Shown piece after piece: positions 24,880 to 37,217 of a stretch of 64,000 nucleotides of DNA. The position numbers and the translations under genes are program-made. Source of the DNA: Sciurus carolinensis (lineage: Eukaryota; Chordata; Mammalia; Rodentia; Sciuridae); contig NC_062213.1 of assembly GCF_902686445.1 (NCBI RefSeq), forward strand, positions 36,902,741 to 36,966,740. Reading direction: 5' to 3'. The stretch's first letter is position 1. The number at the start of each line of letters is the position of its first letter. The notes below the pieces were generated by a model. It was not told the DNA's origin, did no database searches, and saw nothing but the letters and a program-made list of their open reading frames with translations.

Positions 24880-25220
24880 CTCCTGATCACACAGTTACAT
24901 GCATTTCTCCGTCCCATGTGTTTGGCTAACTGTGGCATGCCAACTGGGTTGTGGTCAATGAAATGCAAGGTGCTCTCCTACACTTCGTCCACAATCACAC
25001 CTCTTACTAGACCCTCTACTGCTTCCAAGATGACTTTGGAAGTTAGGCATCAAAGCTGGTGGAGCCAAGAGTTGGAAGAATCCTGAGACCCTGAATCATC
25101 ACCAATCAGAACTTTTCTTTGGAATCTATGTGAAAGAGAAACCAATTTCTGTTTAACTGCTTAGCAGCTGGTGGTCCTTGGAGAGTTATTGGCTGCAGAA
25201 ATTGGTGTTACCTTAACCAA
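24880..25220. repeat. Probable old interspersed repeat, class unresolved
   Basis: 'tgtggtcaatgaaatgcaag', 'acttcgtccacaatc' and 'gcagaaattggtgttacc' resemble an old mammalian repeat that I cannot name. Confidence 0.3.
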
Positions 25221-26794
25221 TATCTATTTTTGTGGTAAATTAGAAAAAGACTTAGATTCATGGCAGATTGCAACATTGTATGCAAAGAAAGTAGATTGAT
25301 GTGGGCTGAGTCAAAGTGGAGGGATCTATCTAGAGGCACATGCCATTGGGCTCTGTCCTGCAAGGGGTGAGAAACTTAAGAATGAGAGTTAGAAGAAGGC
25401 ATGATCACTATTATCATATATCTCAATGTCTTTATATGTGGTTTAAGAGAAGAGAATTATGACTAGTAACTAGAAATTACGGGAAGACAAATTTTGCTTA
25501 TTACAAAGAATTTTAAAATGATAGAATGTACTGCCTTGGGAGGACAAGAAGTCTCATTCACTATAAGTGGTTGGTAATTACCTGTCATGGATGCCTTTGG
25601 TGGAAGTAGAATTATGAGACCATTAAGATCTTCTCCACATTTGAAAGTCAATGAGACTGTGAACTACTATGCCACCTTATTGTTATGGTTGGCTTCTTAG
25701 TCATCTTTCCAGATAGTTTCTCTTCCTGGCTTTGCAGATTGATGGGCTGTTTGTGACAGCTTCATTTGAATTCACAGTGATGTAGTTTGTTGTTCTATCA
25801 AGAAACTTTCCTGGACCCTCCATTAGGTTTGCTTTCAGTTACAGGTTGTAAAACCTGGATCTTTACTGGCTCATATAATGGAAAGTTCAGAAGAAGGCCA
25901 AGTCTCAGGGAAAGCTGATCCAGTAACTTAAGGATATCATCAGCACTCAGATTCTTTCCATCTCTCCACCTGCTATTGCTGTGCCATTTCTGTTCTGCAG
26001 TTCTGTCCCTCATTGTTGGAAGTGATGTCAGAAACAACTGGTGTAACATGTTTCCTCAATCATGAGCTCAAGAATAGATGAGTTGCAGGAAACAGAATTT
26101 GGAAATGTGGTGCATGTCAAAGAGATGTAGAAAATCAAGTAGGATGAGTGAGATATGATGAGAGTCTTGAAACACCAGGAAAAGGTGGTTCAATCTAATT
26201 AATTGATTATTAATTATTGTGCTCAATGATTAGTAGGGAAGTCCCTTAGGCTCTGGAGCAGAGGAATGACATAATGAAAAGTGTGCTCAGGAAGTCTAGT
26301 CTAATGTCATGTCATTGTGAGTAGTCTCGAGCAAGGAGTGACCGTGACTAGAGAAAAGAATTTCCTTTTTGAAGGTGTCTCAGTGGCATATTAGAGTATT
26401 TCATAAGAACCTCTGAAGGTCAATTATTACGTTTTCAGGAATTTTGCATGCCATTTGTTGATACCCTGAATTGACTGTGAAGAAATATTTACACCACGGA
26501 AAATGTCAAACAGTACATGTCAGGACTTTCGCCCTCTGTAAAGTCAGTTTATTGGTACAACACTGGGGTTGCTCAGTGCCTCTAATTTTCTTAATCTGCT
26601 CTAGGATTATAAGAACTCCCATTACATAAAATGGAAAAATAATTTCTAAGACCAAAGTATATCACACAAGACCTCATGGGGTCAAGGACCAGTTATTGTT
26701 GTATGGCAAAAATGCCTAATAATCTATTCCCCTTCTTTCCAAATGAGTAGGTACTAGATTTATTTCATTTGAAGTACCTCAAAGGCATTATTCT
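25221..26794. other. Non-coding stretch
   Basis: No gene recognised. 26090-26345 ('aatgacataatgaaaagtgtgctcaggaag') may be part of the old family at 28160-28675. Confidence 0.4.
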
Positions 26795-26799
26795 AACTT

Positions 26800-26930
26800 A
26801 GCACTTCTCAAACTTCAGTGTGCATGTCGATTACCTGGAGATTCTAAATGTAGCTTCTGATGGAGTAGATCTGGAGAGGTGTCTGAGGTCTTGCCTATGT
26901 AGCAAGTTCCCTGTTGATGCCATTACTACT
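26800..26930 (+). repeat. MER5A-like DNA transposon fragment
   Basis: 'gcacttctcaaacttcagtgtgcatgtcgattacctggag', then 'gtagatctggagaggtgtctgagg' and 'agcaagttccctgttgatgcc' follow MER5A. Confidence 0.7.
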
Positions 26931-27920
26931 CGACGGGAGGCTTTGAGTAACAAGGCTTCAGCCATTAATTCTCTAATTTGTTCCAGGAGAAAAGGGTGAG
27001 GAGAGCCTATTGTTGGAAGCACTAACAGTGATTTGACTGAAGCCAGTTACTGAACAGATCAGCAGTCAGATTAGCTTGATTGACTCAAGCAATCAAGAAA
27101 TGAGAGTAAGAATGGAAGAAATGCTTCTCCTTTTTCTTTTGTGTTTGCTTCTGTTGCAGGTGATCATATGTTCCATTGTTCTATCAAGGTAAAAAGAATG
27201 GATGCAGACTCCTAACTTGAGCTGGGCAGACTCTACCATGACACAGCTTTGTCTACATGACACATTGTGTTATTTTTAACCTTGTTGCCCAGGAATCAGT
27301 TTCAAGGGTGGATGATTGCACCACCCTTGAGATCTCTGTGTCACTGAAAGATTACTGTGGGGTTTGGGGTGAAAAGGTGTAAGCGTCTACATTTTTCTTG
27401 GAAATAACAAAGTGAATTAGGCACAGCTTGAGCCTCTGCTTTCACAGTGTTTTAAGGAACTTTCTCAGGAGTATCTGATGTATCTAGGATTGTAGATCTC
27501 CATCCAGGATCTAGTAAATTCACAAAGTTGATCTAGGTGAAATGTCAGCTTTTATTGCTATTTTTGAAATTCCTCTGGATTCTGTTCTGATGAATCTTTT
27601 ATTATGGCCCAAGCTGAATGACTGTTAGGCTCAAGCCAGACTCTGTTTTGTCTCTGGAAATGAGGGAACAGTGGGAAAGGCAGGGACTCTGCAGAGTGGC
27701 CTGGAAACTTCTTTGTGAACTTGAGCTGAAAGTACAGTTAGCAAGTGGACACTGGGATGCCCAAGAAATGCCTCAATCAGCACTTTTAAGATATAACTAA
27801 GACAGCAGTAGGTCGTTTTTACCACCAAAGAATTAACTTACCATTGGGCGGGCCTGAGAATTTTGACAATGAGATAAGGAAGAACCATTGAATTTAATCC
27901 TGGAAGAGCCCTAGGAAATA
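26931..27920. other. Non-coding stretch
   Basis: Nothing recognised; short overlapping frames at 27618-27828 are chance. Confidence 0.45.
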
Positions 27921-27924
27921 CTTT

Positions 27925-28035
27925 AACCCAACTTTCGGGATTTATAGATGAGAAACCTAAGGCTCAGAGATTTTATAACCAAAGTCACCCTGCTACCTGG
28001 AGACAGGGCCAAGACTAGAACTCAGGTCCCCTGAT
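27925..28035 (+). repeat. Old MIR/L2-age interspersed repeat fragment
   Basis: 'gggatttatagatgagaaacctaaggctcagagattttataaccaaagtcaccctgctacctgg...aactcaggtcccctgatg' is a good match to the common 'cagatgaggaaactgaggc..' family. Confidence 0.65.
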
Positions 28036-28059
28036 GTTCTTTATTATACCATAAATTGT

Positions 28060-28675
28060 CAACTTTCTATGTACCAGGTTCTATGCTAACAATTTTACTT
28101 GTGTTATCTCATTTAATCACCACAAAACCATATAAAATAGCTACCATTCATTAATCCATTCATTCACGTGTGTCATATATACTCATTATGCACCTACTAT
28201 GTGCCAGTCCCTGTCTAAGTTGCTGAATGTTGGACTCCTGCCTTAATATTCTTATAATATTCTGGGAGCAGAAGACAATGACTTAATAAGCCAACGAATA
28301 GGATCATTTTGACCGTGACAGTGCTAAGGTGAAAAGGATACAGGCTAGGATGAGGATGGGGGTGCCTGAGGTGGGAGAGATTCGTTTTCAATTGAGGAAG
28401 TGACATTAGGGCTAAAATATGTGTGACAAGCAAGGTGTTTCAGGAAGAAAAGACAGCAAATGTAAAACCCCAAGGAAGGAAGGAGCTTGGTATATTCAAA
28501 AAATAGGAATAAAGTCAGAGTGATCACCGGCGAGGAAAAAAACAAAATAAGGTAAGAACCATGGAGCATCCTCAAGGCCAAGGTAAAGAGTTTGGAAAAG
28601 TGGAAAGCCTTTGAGGGGAGTTTAAAGCAGGAGAGTGAAATGACTCTATTTCCAGTTATTATTGTTTCTGTTTCT
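28060..28675 (+). repeat. Old mammalian interspersed repeats (two abutting pieces)
   Basis: 28060-28140 ('gtgttatctcatttaatcaccacaaaaccatataaaatag') belongs to the family at 690. 28160-28675 ('cattatgcacctactatgtgccagtccctgtctaag' ... 'gaagtgacattagggctaaaata' ... 'ggtgtttcaggaagaaaagacagcaaatgtaaaaccccaagg' ... 'aaagcaggagagtgaaatgac') is a long copy of a second old family. The 156-codon minus frame at 28345-28815 overlaps it and is not a gene. Confidence 0.55.
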
Positions 28676-28684
28676 TTTCTACCA

Positions 28685-28795
28685 CTTTCTTGGTTTACAA
28701 CTGAGAAGCCAAGAAACATAGAGGTCCTGTGACTTGGCCAAGGCCACTGGGCTCTTAAGTGGCATGGGTGGCAACAGCTGTGGTTTGAACAACTC
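28685..28795 (+). repeat. Old MIR/L2-age interspersed repeat fragment
   Basis: 'tttacaactgagaagccaagaaacatagaggtcctgtgacttggccaaggccac' plus 'gtggtttgaac' fits the same family as 27925. Confidence 0.5.
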
Positions 28796-29327
28796 CAGAT
28801 CCCACCTTGCTCCATTTTCTATTTTTTTTTACCCCAGTTTTTTGCTCTTCTCCTCACACTATTCCTCCATGTAAAACAGTCGTATGTGAAATAAAATTTT
28901 AAAAGCTTTTTCTAAACTCACTAAGTTTGAGCTAATTTTTTTTTTCTCCTGAGAAATGGGTCAGGGGCAGTGTGCTTTACTGCATTCTGCTCTTAAAATT
29001 CTGAAGGAACTTATTTTTTCCTTGAGTGGATTCTGCTGTTAAAAGTCTTCCAGCAGCTACTTCACTGGGTTTTGCTCTCACTGGTCTTGCCATTATCTTT
29101 TGGACACTGGCCAAGCTGATGAAGCAGACAGCATGGAGTGGACACTGATGCATTTCCACGGAAATGTACCGAAAATGACGTGGGAACTCTTTAATGTTCT
29201 TTCCTGCAAACCTGAAAGAATTAGCAAAAGAGGTGATTTTAAGGTGGGCTAAGTCCTTTTTTCTGCCCTTCCTTCGTAATTCCATCCAAATGCTGTTTGA
29301 CACAGCTGAGTGAGGTAGATGTTCACA

Positions 29328-29330
<3 letters not shown>

Positions 29331-29372
<42 letters not shown>
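29331..29372. repeat. (TG)21 microsatellite
   Basis: Pure TG run. Two long minus-strand frames (28977-29432, 29249-29560) exist only because of its His/Thr coding. Confidence 0.95.
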
Positions 29373-29373
<1 letters not shown>

Positions 29374-29749
29374 TGGGGGACAGATATTGTAAGATGAAGG
29401 AAGGGATGCTTTGGTGGCTCAGGGAAGGACACTGGAACCTAAGTAGGATGAGGAGAGTATCTGTGCAGTCATAGGCGTTGAAGCCTGAGAGCGGTAAAAA
29501 GGTTGTTGGTCCTGGTGTTGTGTAGAGAGCAATGACAGAATGAGCAATAGCTATGAGCACCCAGTGCCCGGAGTTTGGCTTCTAACACCAGGGTTCCTTG
29601 GAGAAATGGCTTATTTCACTGCTGGGGCAGGCAAAGTACAAGATGAGCCTGGAATATCACATTGTATCAAGAAATAAGACTCAAAGAATGATGAAGGCAT
29701 GTAAAAAGGACACAGAGGTCAAGTGCAAGGGCTCCCAGTGGCTGCATCT
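29373..29749. other. Unique non-coding stretch
   Basis: Nothing recognised. Confidence 0.45.
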
Positions 29750-30497
29750 GGGATAATTTGGACACTAAAAGTGATAACAGCTTATAATCCAATGAATAAA
29801 ACAGGAATCAGAGTCCACATTAACATATATAAATGAATTAATTACCAAATATAAAACTTGAAAATTTCTTGAGGAATGAGATATTCCCAGTTTCAAAGTG
29901 ACTTCTTGGGAAATACTAACAAATTACAAAATAAAAATGAGTGGTTTACATTTGCGCATCAGCCCAATTTCTCCAGTTAACATCATTGGTAATGGAACAA
30001 ATGAAAATTATGTGTCATCTGTTAAAGACACGGGAAGGTGCACAGTACCACCTCTGATACTCCTGCCCAAGACGCCTAATCAGAATTAAATCATGATGCT
30101 ATACCAGAAAAATTCAAACTGAGGGTCATACCTAAAAATACTAGGCTATAATCTTTTAAAATGCTAAGGAAAGATCAAGAAGCTATTGTGGATGGAAGGA
30201 TGCTAAACAGCCATGATAGGTAAATGCAACCTGTGATTCAGGTCTGGCTCCTTTTGCTAGAAAAGACATTGCTGGGACAAGTGGATGACTATAAATGGGG
30301 TTGAGAATGTGGTGTTACTTCCACATTGCTCTCCAGATTGGGTGGTCAGCATGTGGTTATGGGATAAATACACTAAAGCATTCCCAGGATGATATGTTTA
30401 ATGCCAGTGGCTACTTGCAAATTGTTCAGAGGCACTCTTCCTGCAATTTTTCTAATGTTTGTAACTGTTTCCAAATCAAATGTTTAAAAATTAAATG
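29750..30497 (+). repeat. Old L1M/L1ME-type 3' end
   Basis: 'gggataatttggacactaaaagtgataacagc', 'ccagaaaaattcaaactgagggtcat', 'ttaaaatgctaaggaaagatcaag', 'aacctgtgattcaggtctggctcc', ending 'ctgtttccaaatcaaatgtttaaaaattaaa' follow the old L1 3' UTR, also seen at 17905. Confidence 0.6.
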
Positions 30498-30564
30498 AAA
30501 GCAGGGTAGAAGTTCAAGGAATTAGTGTCTCTCATAAGCTGTACAATTGTATTTAAAATGAAAC

Positions 30565-30790
30565 CTTGTTATGAAACATCCTGGCTCAGAAACCAGGCAG
30601 CCTGGGTTTGCATCCTTGGTCTTTATCCTCTTCATGTCTTAGTTTCCTCTTCTGTCAGCATGCATGGAGGATAATAACCCATTTTACATGGTTGAGGTGA
30701 TATTTCAGTGAGATAATCATGCAAAACTTAGAAAATATTCTGGCATATGGTGAAGAGTCAAGTATCAGTTATTGTCCATATTATTCCATA
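30565..30790 (+). repeat. MIR SINE
   Basis: 'cagaaaccaggcagcctgggtttgcatcc', 'gtcttagtttcctcttctgtcagcatgc', 'ataataacccattttacatgg' and 'tctggcatatggtgaagag' follow MIR over most of its length. Confidence 0.75.
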
Positions 30791-31164
30791 AGCAGCTAAA
30801 AACATCGATGTAAGTTAGCATCCTCAGTCCTTAGTAACCGGTCCCCGAATGATTTCCAAGAAAGTCCATCCTTGGATCTCCTCCCATGCTCAATGGTATT
30901 GTAACTGAGCTCCAGTTTATGTGACCCATTATGCTGTAAAATTACATTACAAGATTGTGGTAACAGAGTTATAGACTCCTAAAAGTCACTGAGCAGCCTG
31001 TCGGTTTCTCTGTGGCCACCTAGATAGAATTGTGTGATGGGACCAGATAAAAACATGTCGATCAAAAGTGTCCACAAACCAGATTGTGGACAGTCAAAGG
31101 CTAATTTCTTCAGGTTGGAAATCTAGAATTGCCTATGGTTGTTCCATTTTTTAATGCAAAGGAA

Positions 31165-31248
31165 ACTCAAATCACTGGGTCTGACTCTCCATTTTATAGG
31201 TGAGGGGACTGAGGCCCAGAATGGCAAAGGGGCCTCAGGTGAGATCAT
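31165..31248 (+). repeat. Old MIR/L2-age interspersed repeat fragment
   Basis: 'ctctccattttataggtgaggggactgaggcccagaatggcaaagg' is a clear match to the 'cagatgaggaaactgaggc' family. Confidence 0.6.
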
Positions 31249-32590
31249 ACCACTGGAGTTGGAATGCCAAGATGTCCTGACACAGAAGTAAAATAATCTG
31301 GGCCATCTGGAGGTTGCATGAGGAAAGGAGGAAAAGTTTCTGGAGAACTACAAATCTTTCTGGTGGTGGTGGAGGAACTTACAAGATTCCAAGTGGGGGG
31401 CGTATGCTGTGGGACACCTTGACCTACCACACCTCAGCCTGGAAGTTCCATACCAACAGCTTGATAAGCTCTCAACTCTCTCTGGAATTCCGTGTATTGT
31501 GTCCCACAGGCCGTAGACAAAGCGCTGTTTAATCTTTTTATTGCCACCCCTGTGTTCGAGCAGGCTGTTGTATAACCAGATGAGGTGTCAGGCCCTTAGC
31601 CTTGGCCTCCTGACAGGTCTCTTCTGATTCATTGGTTGAGCCAGATTCCTCAAGTGCTCTGGTCACTTGGTGTCCATTCCACATTTTAGGAGATTCCAAC
31701 TATTTTTGGTAAGGAAACAAATATCTTTCAGGCTGCCAGCAAGTTTGCCAAGACACATCCTGATTCATTATACAACCACCAAGATACAAAGCCCTAAAAA
31801 TAGCGAACTTGCTTTAATGTTTCGTTTGGCATCAGGATGCTAAGTTCATATTAACTGCAGTCAGTATTTTAGACTGATTTCATTTAATTTCCTGGGTATT
31901 ATGCTCTTTGGATGTGGAGGGCAACTTCTTGTTTATCTTTATCTCTGCTTGGCTTCAGATTAAGGATCTGTGCTTAAAAAGAAAATAAAAAAAATCCTAA
32001 CTTTTCTTTTCATCACCCATCTGTTTAATAATTATTTTCCCTTTTCTTTTTTTAACTTGCTTGCTATGCCTACATTATTGTGTCTAAATAGAATGTCTAT
32101 ATTTGATTGCATTGTTCCTTTTAAAATCTTTTTCCTTATTTGTTTAGTTAGAATTTATCATATGCCAGAGTCAGAACCCTCTCAATAATACAAAAATCAA
32201 GATGACTTTCACAAATCCTAGTGGGTTAATAATAATGTGTGTATTTATCTCCAAGATCCATTAAGGAAGAAACCTTTCCTATTTCCATTTATTTTTTTGG
32301 TGGGGGACATTAAAATTTTAATTTAAATATGCCTTGTTTAGGATTTAACTTTTCCCCAATTGACATCTCTATATTTTATTAAGTTGCAAAATAAACTTTA
32401 GATACAATGTATTTTGAGAATGGAAGTGAAGTGCAATTGGCATATCACGATTATATTCTCCCAGCTGGGCATGATGGCCAGTGTTAGGGAAGAGGTTGCA
32501 GCCTTATAATATGTATTCTTCTTTCATTTTCCTTGCTCAGTCATATAAAATTAAGTTTAACTGAGGACTATAGAATTTAACTGTTTTTCT
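31249..32590. other. Non-coding stretch
   Basis: No gene recognised in about 1.3 kb; AT-rich from 31950. Confidence 0.45.
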
Positions 32591-32600
32591 ATGTTACTTT

Positions 32601-32805
32601 TTTTTTTTATATCAGGGATTGACCTTAGGGGCACTTAACCACTGAGCCACAATCCCCAGCCCTTTCTTATATTTTATTTAGAGACAGGTTCTCACTGAGA
32701 TACTTAGGGCTTCACTAAGTTTCTGAGCTGGCTTTGAACTTGCAGTTCTCCTGCCTCAGCCTCTGGAGCTGCTGGGATTACAGGGAGCTCCAACTGTGTC
32801 CAGCC
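32601..32805 (-). mobile_element. B1-dID composite SINE
   Basis: Antisense: T-tract, ID half ('ggggcacttaaccactgagccacaatccccagccc'), then 7SL half ('tgcctcagcctctggagctgctgggattacagg..tgtccagcc'). Flanks TGTTACTTT (32592-32600) and TGTTATTTT (32806-32814) fit a 9-bp duplication with one change. Confidence 0.85.
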
Positions 32806-32814
32806 TGTTATTTT

Positions 32815-33285
32815 TGATTGGCATCCAAGTAAGCATTATCTTATAGTCTATAGTAGATGTGCTCTTGTGCTCTCTCTCCCCCTCTTTCCCTCTCTCCCTC
32901 TTCATAATGTATGTATACACATACACATCCCTGTTTTTGCTATAAAATTTCACAGGAATTACCTTTGGTGTGTGTTTGCACAAGCATTTGTGGCTTAGGG
33001 ACCATTGGGGTCCAAGATTACTGTGACTTGGATGGTCCTACTCTAATGAGGTCTCTCTACCAGCTGTGTTTGGATGAACACTTCGAGAAACCAGTTTGAG
33101 TTGATTGATTTAACCCACATTGAATTCACATTCTGAAACCTGTTACCTTTCCATTTTTGTCATGCAACCAGCCTGAGATTGGCTATAGAATAAAGAAAAA
33201 AGTATGATTCAGGCACAGTTCTGGCTAGACAGAGCCTCTTTGGGGTTGGGCAATGTTTCCTTTAATATGCATAATTTATTCATTA
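32815..33285. other. Unique non-coding stretch
   Basis: Pyrimidine-rich run 32863-32900; otherwise nothing recognised. Confidence 0.45.
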
Positions 33286-33289
33286 TATC

Positions 33290-33640
33290 AATATGGGGGC
33301 TTGAAGACACTTTGAAATTTTAATATAATTTCAAACTTAGAGAAAAAGTTCAAGAGTAGCACAAGTAATAATTTGAATTTCTGGACTCTCCATAGTTCAC
33401 ATTTTGACTTATTTGCTCTATCATTCTCTTTTTTTTCTAAACTATTTGAGAGTAAGTTGAAGATATCACATCCCTTTACCCTGAAACATTGGAGTGCATA
33501 TTTTCTAAGATCAAACATATTCCCTTCCATAACCATATATCTCTAATCAAAATTAGTAAATTTGACGTTAGCATAATAACTATTATCCAATTCAAGTCTA
33601 GATGTAAATTTTCTCAATTATCCCAATATCTTCTATAATT
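33290..33640. repeat. Probable old L1M 3' UTR fragment
   Basis: 'acttagagaaaaagttcaagagtagcacaag', 'ctctccatagttcacattttgactt' and 'cataataactattatccaattcaagtctag' resemble an old L1 3' UTR. Strand not resolved. Confidence 0.45.
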
Positions 33641-33827
33641 ATTTTTTAAAATTGATTATGTTTGGAAACACTGAGTTTTCATTTGGTTACCTTTGTATTT
33701 GGCCATTTTCCTCTTCATTAGTGTATTTCATTGAACTGAAACTACATTGTTTTCTAAAGTGCTGACTTATGTCTTACTGGAAGCTTTCCTGAATATGAGC
33801 CCACATTTCTACAGGGCAGAGGCTCTT

Positions 33828-34182
33828 TTTTTTTTTTTTATTTAAAAACAATATATTTTTGTTAGTTTTACAGACTGCATTTAGATTCATTGGACACAAA
33901 TGGAGTACATCTTGTCATTCCCATGATTGTACATGATGTAGATTCCTACCATTCGTGTAATCATACATGTACATAGGGTGATGATGTCTGTCTCATTCCA
34001 CCATTTTTCATATCCCCTCCTCCCTCTCATTTCCTGCTATGTAATCTAAAGTTCCTCCATTCTTCTCTCACCCCTCCCTATTATATATCATCATCCACTT
34101 ATCAGGGAAAACATTCGGCCTTTGGTTTTTTGGATTGGTTTATTTCACTTAGCATGATACTCTCCGATTCCATCCGCTTATT
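33828..34182 (-). mobile_element. 5'-truncated L1, 3' UTR only
   Basis: Antisense L1 3' end with T-tail, 'aaatggagtacatcttgtcattcccatgattgtacatgatg', 'ccacttatcagggaaaacattcggcctttgg' and 'ttagcatgatactctccg'. Flanked by GGGCAGAGGCTCTT (33814-33827) and GGGCAGAGACTCTT (34183-34196), a 14-bp duplication with one mismatch. Confidence 0.88.
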
Positions 34183-34196
34183 GGGCAGAGACTCTT

Positions 34197-34689
34197 GATG
34201 TTAGAAGTTTTGTCTCCTGAAACTCTCAAGTCACTGCTACATGTGCTAAATGAACAAATGGAGAAAAGCTCAATTTTAGGCTCCAGATGCCTCAGCTTCT
34301 TAATTATTCTTTGTATAAGCACCACCTTGTGTCACCTCAGCTTACCCTGTTCTGTGGCCTCTGAGAGACCCCACAGGTCTGTTTCCAGTGGATTGTGCAT
34401 GCCTGCATTTGCCCTCTCCACAAAAGGGAATATTTTGTGAGCTCTGTGAAAGGTACTTCCCTTCTGTGTTTTCAGGGTCCACATCTTCCTTCCCTTTAAA
34501 AAATATCAAACCAGGTCTAGAGACTCTATTGTTCCATCTCTAAATCTGCATTTAATCAACGACTCTAGGGTGGGTACTTTGGGAGATCTTTCAAGCTTTT
34601 CTTTACTCTCATGGCATTTATTGATCCTGCCATTTGTTCACTTGGCCAAAGAGAGAAGTGATCTGATAGAGTTCTGTGGGTTGGATGAA
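34197..34689. other. Unique non-coding stretch
   Basis: Nothing recognised. Confidence 0.45.
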
Positions 34690-34960
34690 GAACCTCTGGG
34701 CTCCCGGCACGCGTTCTGGCTGTGTGATCTTAAACATGCCTCTGAACTCCATTTTGCAGACCAAGAGCTGAGGTTCAGAGAAGATCAAGAACTCGGGTGA
34801 AGCCAGGGATAGCTTGTTACAAGACAGGTCTCCTTGTCTCAGCTGTGCCACTTACTAGAGCAAGGGTTAATATCTTGGAACAATCTTTTATGAAAACACT
34901 AATTGTCATTCTAGAACCATGCCTGGCATGTAGGAGGTAGTCAATACTTAGCTGTGTGAT
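34690..34960 (+). repeat. MIR-type fragment(s)
   Basis: 'ttctggctgtgtgatcttaaacatgcctctgaactccattttgcag' and 'agaaccatgcctggcatgtaggaggtagtcaatactt' match MIR parts, with other old repeat sequence between. Confidence 0.45.
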
Positions 34961-36935
34961 GATGTTTTTAGTTTTATATTATCTTTAGTACAAGTTATAG
35001 CCTACTGGTCTACCTATGCTGCTGCCAGTGACAAGCAGGTCACATGTGGGTGTTAACTGGATCACTCTGCGGGGCCCCCCCGGAGCCCTGTGGGGAGAAT
35101 TCTGGCCCTAAGACGCTCCTCTTTCCCTCTTATCCTCTTCTCTCTCTCTCCTCTTCTCCCCTCATGTACAAATCACTCTTGATTCTTATTGCAGAAAATC
35201 AACCATTCTTTTGATTGAGGGAGGATGATGATTGTTCCTCCCCAAAGTAAGAATATTTTTCTCTGATGAGAGTGAGTAGGAAGGAAAGGGAGGGGGAAGT
35301 AGGAGGGGTGGTTGAGATGAGACTGTAAAGCAGAGGGCAAGCAAGCCAGGAGAGCTCAGAGGAAATGAGGAGGGTCTCAGGGCTGGAACTATTTCTGGTT
35401 TCCATGTGGCATGACCCACCTGGGCAGCTAAGAAGGGCTCCCTCACCTAGGAGTTTTCAAAGTAGAAAATATTATGGTCTGAACAGTCCTGTCGTATTCC
35501 ATTGATATCTATGATGTCTACATCACCATCCTGATTACTGAAAAATATGGATGACTAAGAGACATGTTCACCCCTGATGTTCCTAGGTGCTGAGGGCCCC
35601 GCCATTCCCTGAAATTTGACCAAAGCTTCCCATGTAAATTATTTAGTCAGATCTGCCCTCTGGGCCAGACTCTGAGCTCTGAGAAGGCTTGAGTCTATCT
35701 TCCTCCCCTTGGTATCTATAGAGTTGATTGGGAGTTGCAACGCAACTCTGTTGCTAACTACCTTGAGTTAGACCACATGTCACAGGTTAAGTGGTGTGAA
35801 AGACTCAGCCCTGTAGAAGTTCCCTTACTTCAGACACAAGCTCTGGGGTTTTTAGGCCTCCTGCACTTTTCATGAACGTGGTACAAATTTAGGGGTTCTC
35901 CCTAACCCCTCAAGATTAATAATATCCTAGAATGGGTCTATCCTAATCACAGCTTCATTGTAAAGGATACAAGTCAGGACTGGACAATGAACAGATGCAC
36001 AAGGTGAGGTCTGGGAGGATCCCACGTGTGAAGCTTCCTTGCCCTCGAGATGTATCACCCTCTTGGTGTTTTGATGTATATCACCGACACAGAAACTTAG
36101 CTGAGATTTGAGTCCAGAGTTTTTCTTAGGTTTTCATTACCAAGGTATGATTTATTAACCATTGGCCACATGCTGGTCTCCATTTCTAATTTCTCTCCCA
36201 CTCTAGAAGGTCATGTGGCTTAAAGCTCCAACTCCCTAATCATTTGGTTGGTCTTTTCAGCATGGTCATCCCCTACCCTGAAACTACCAGAGACTGACCA
36301 TGGATTAGAATAAACTCAGGTGTGGATCAAGAATATCAGACACCCCTACTACTTGGGGAAGTCCATGGATTTAGAAGCTCCCTCCCAGGAACCAGGGACA
36401 AAGACCAGTCAGATTCTTTGCTCTATAATAGAAGTACTCAAGAAAAGTTTTTGTTCCAAAAGAAAGAACAAGAGGGATTATAAACACCTAAAAACCTTGC
36501 AGAATGGTACCATGCCTGAGGATGACCCCTGTGTGCATGCAATGTTCAGAGAAGATGTCATTTGAGTGAGCCAAGGGAGGGTTTTGATGGGGTGGTATGG
36601 TGGAGAGGGACAGGGAAGGGTGGGGGGAAGGAGGGTCAGGAAGGTCCAGGGCAAGAAGCTCAGTGTGTGATTTCAGTGGATCTGGGAACATCAGCAACAG
36701 CTCAAAAGGTGGTTGCACTGGGAAGACCTATATTTTGTGTCCTTCCAGAAATATTATGTAGGTATTTTTTCAATCTCTTTTCAGTGAAGGAGGGTATGTA
36801 TCAATTTCCTATTGATAATTACTCTTTACTTCTTCCTTTGTGTTTGAAACCATACATCATCTTACCCTCTCTTCCCTTCCTTGGCCTTCTCCCAAACAGA
36901 ACTCTATCTACACAGAAAGTTGCATAGTGCAAACA
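34961..36935. other. Non-coding stretch
   Basis: About 2 kb, no gene recognised. C7 run near 35074, CT-rich block 35130-35160, purine-rich block 35275-35310 and 36585-36650. The 121-codon frame at 36562-36927 is domainless and glycine-rich only because of the purine run. Confidence 0.45.
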
Positions 36936-36939
36936 GCAT

Positions 36940-37165
36940 AGGGTGAACCAACATGCTGGGCTGTGGGTGACAAGTACGCAGTCTAGAGCTAGACCCGGCT
37001 CTGTCACTTTCTGTTATGTGACCTCGGATGAGCCCTTCACCTCTCTTTTGTGCATCAGAAAATGGGAATGATAAAAGCACCTACCTCATATGTTTGCTAT
37101 ACAGTTTAAGTAAATTTTTTAGGTAGATCACTAACAACACTGCCTGGTATGAAGTCGCTCATCTT
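36940..37165 (+). repeat. MIR SINE
   Basis: 'ctctgtcactttctgttatgtgacctcggatgagcccttcacctctctt', 'cagaaaatgggaatgataaaagcacctacctcatatg' and 'acactgcctggtatgaag' follow MIR. Confidence 0.8.
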
Positions 37166-37217
37166 TCATTTCAAACGGATTCTTTAGCAAGATTTCCTCA
37201 GTAATTCAGAAGCGCAG

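Noticed and set aside
28977..29560. Two long minus-strand frames rich in His/Thr
   Set aside because: Both exist only because the (TG)21 run codes for alternating residues; no domain on either side.
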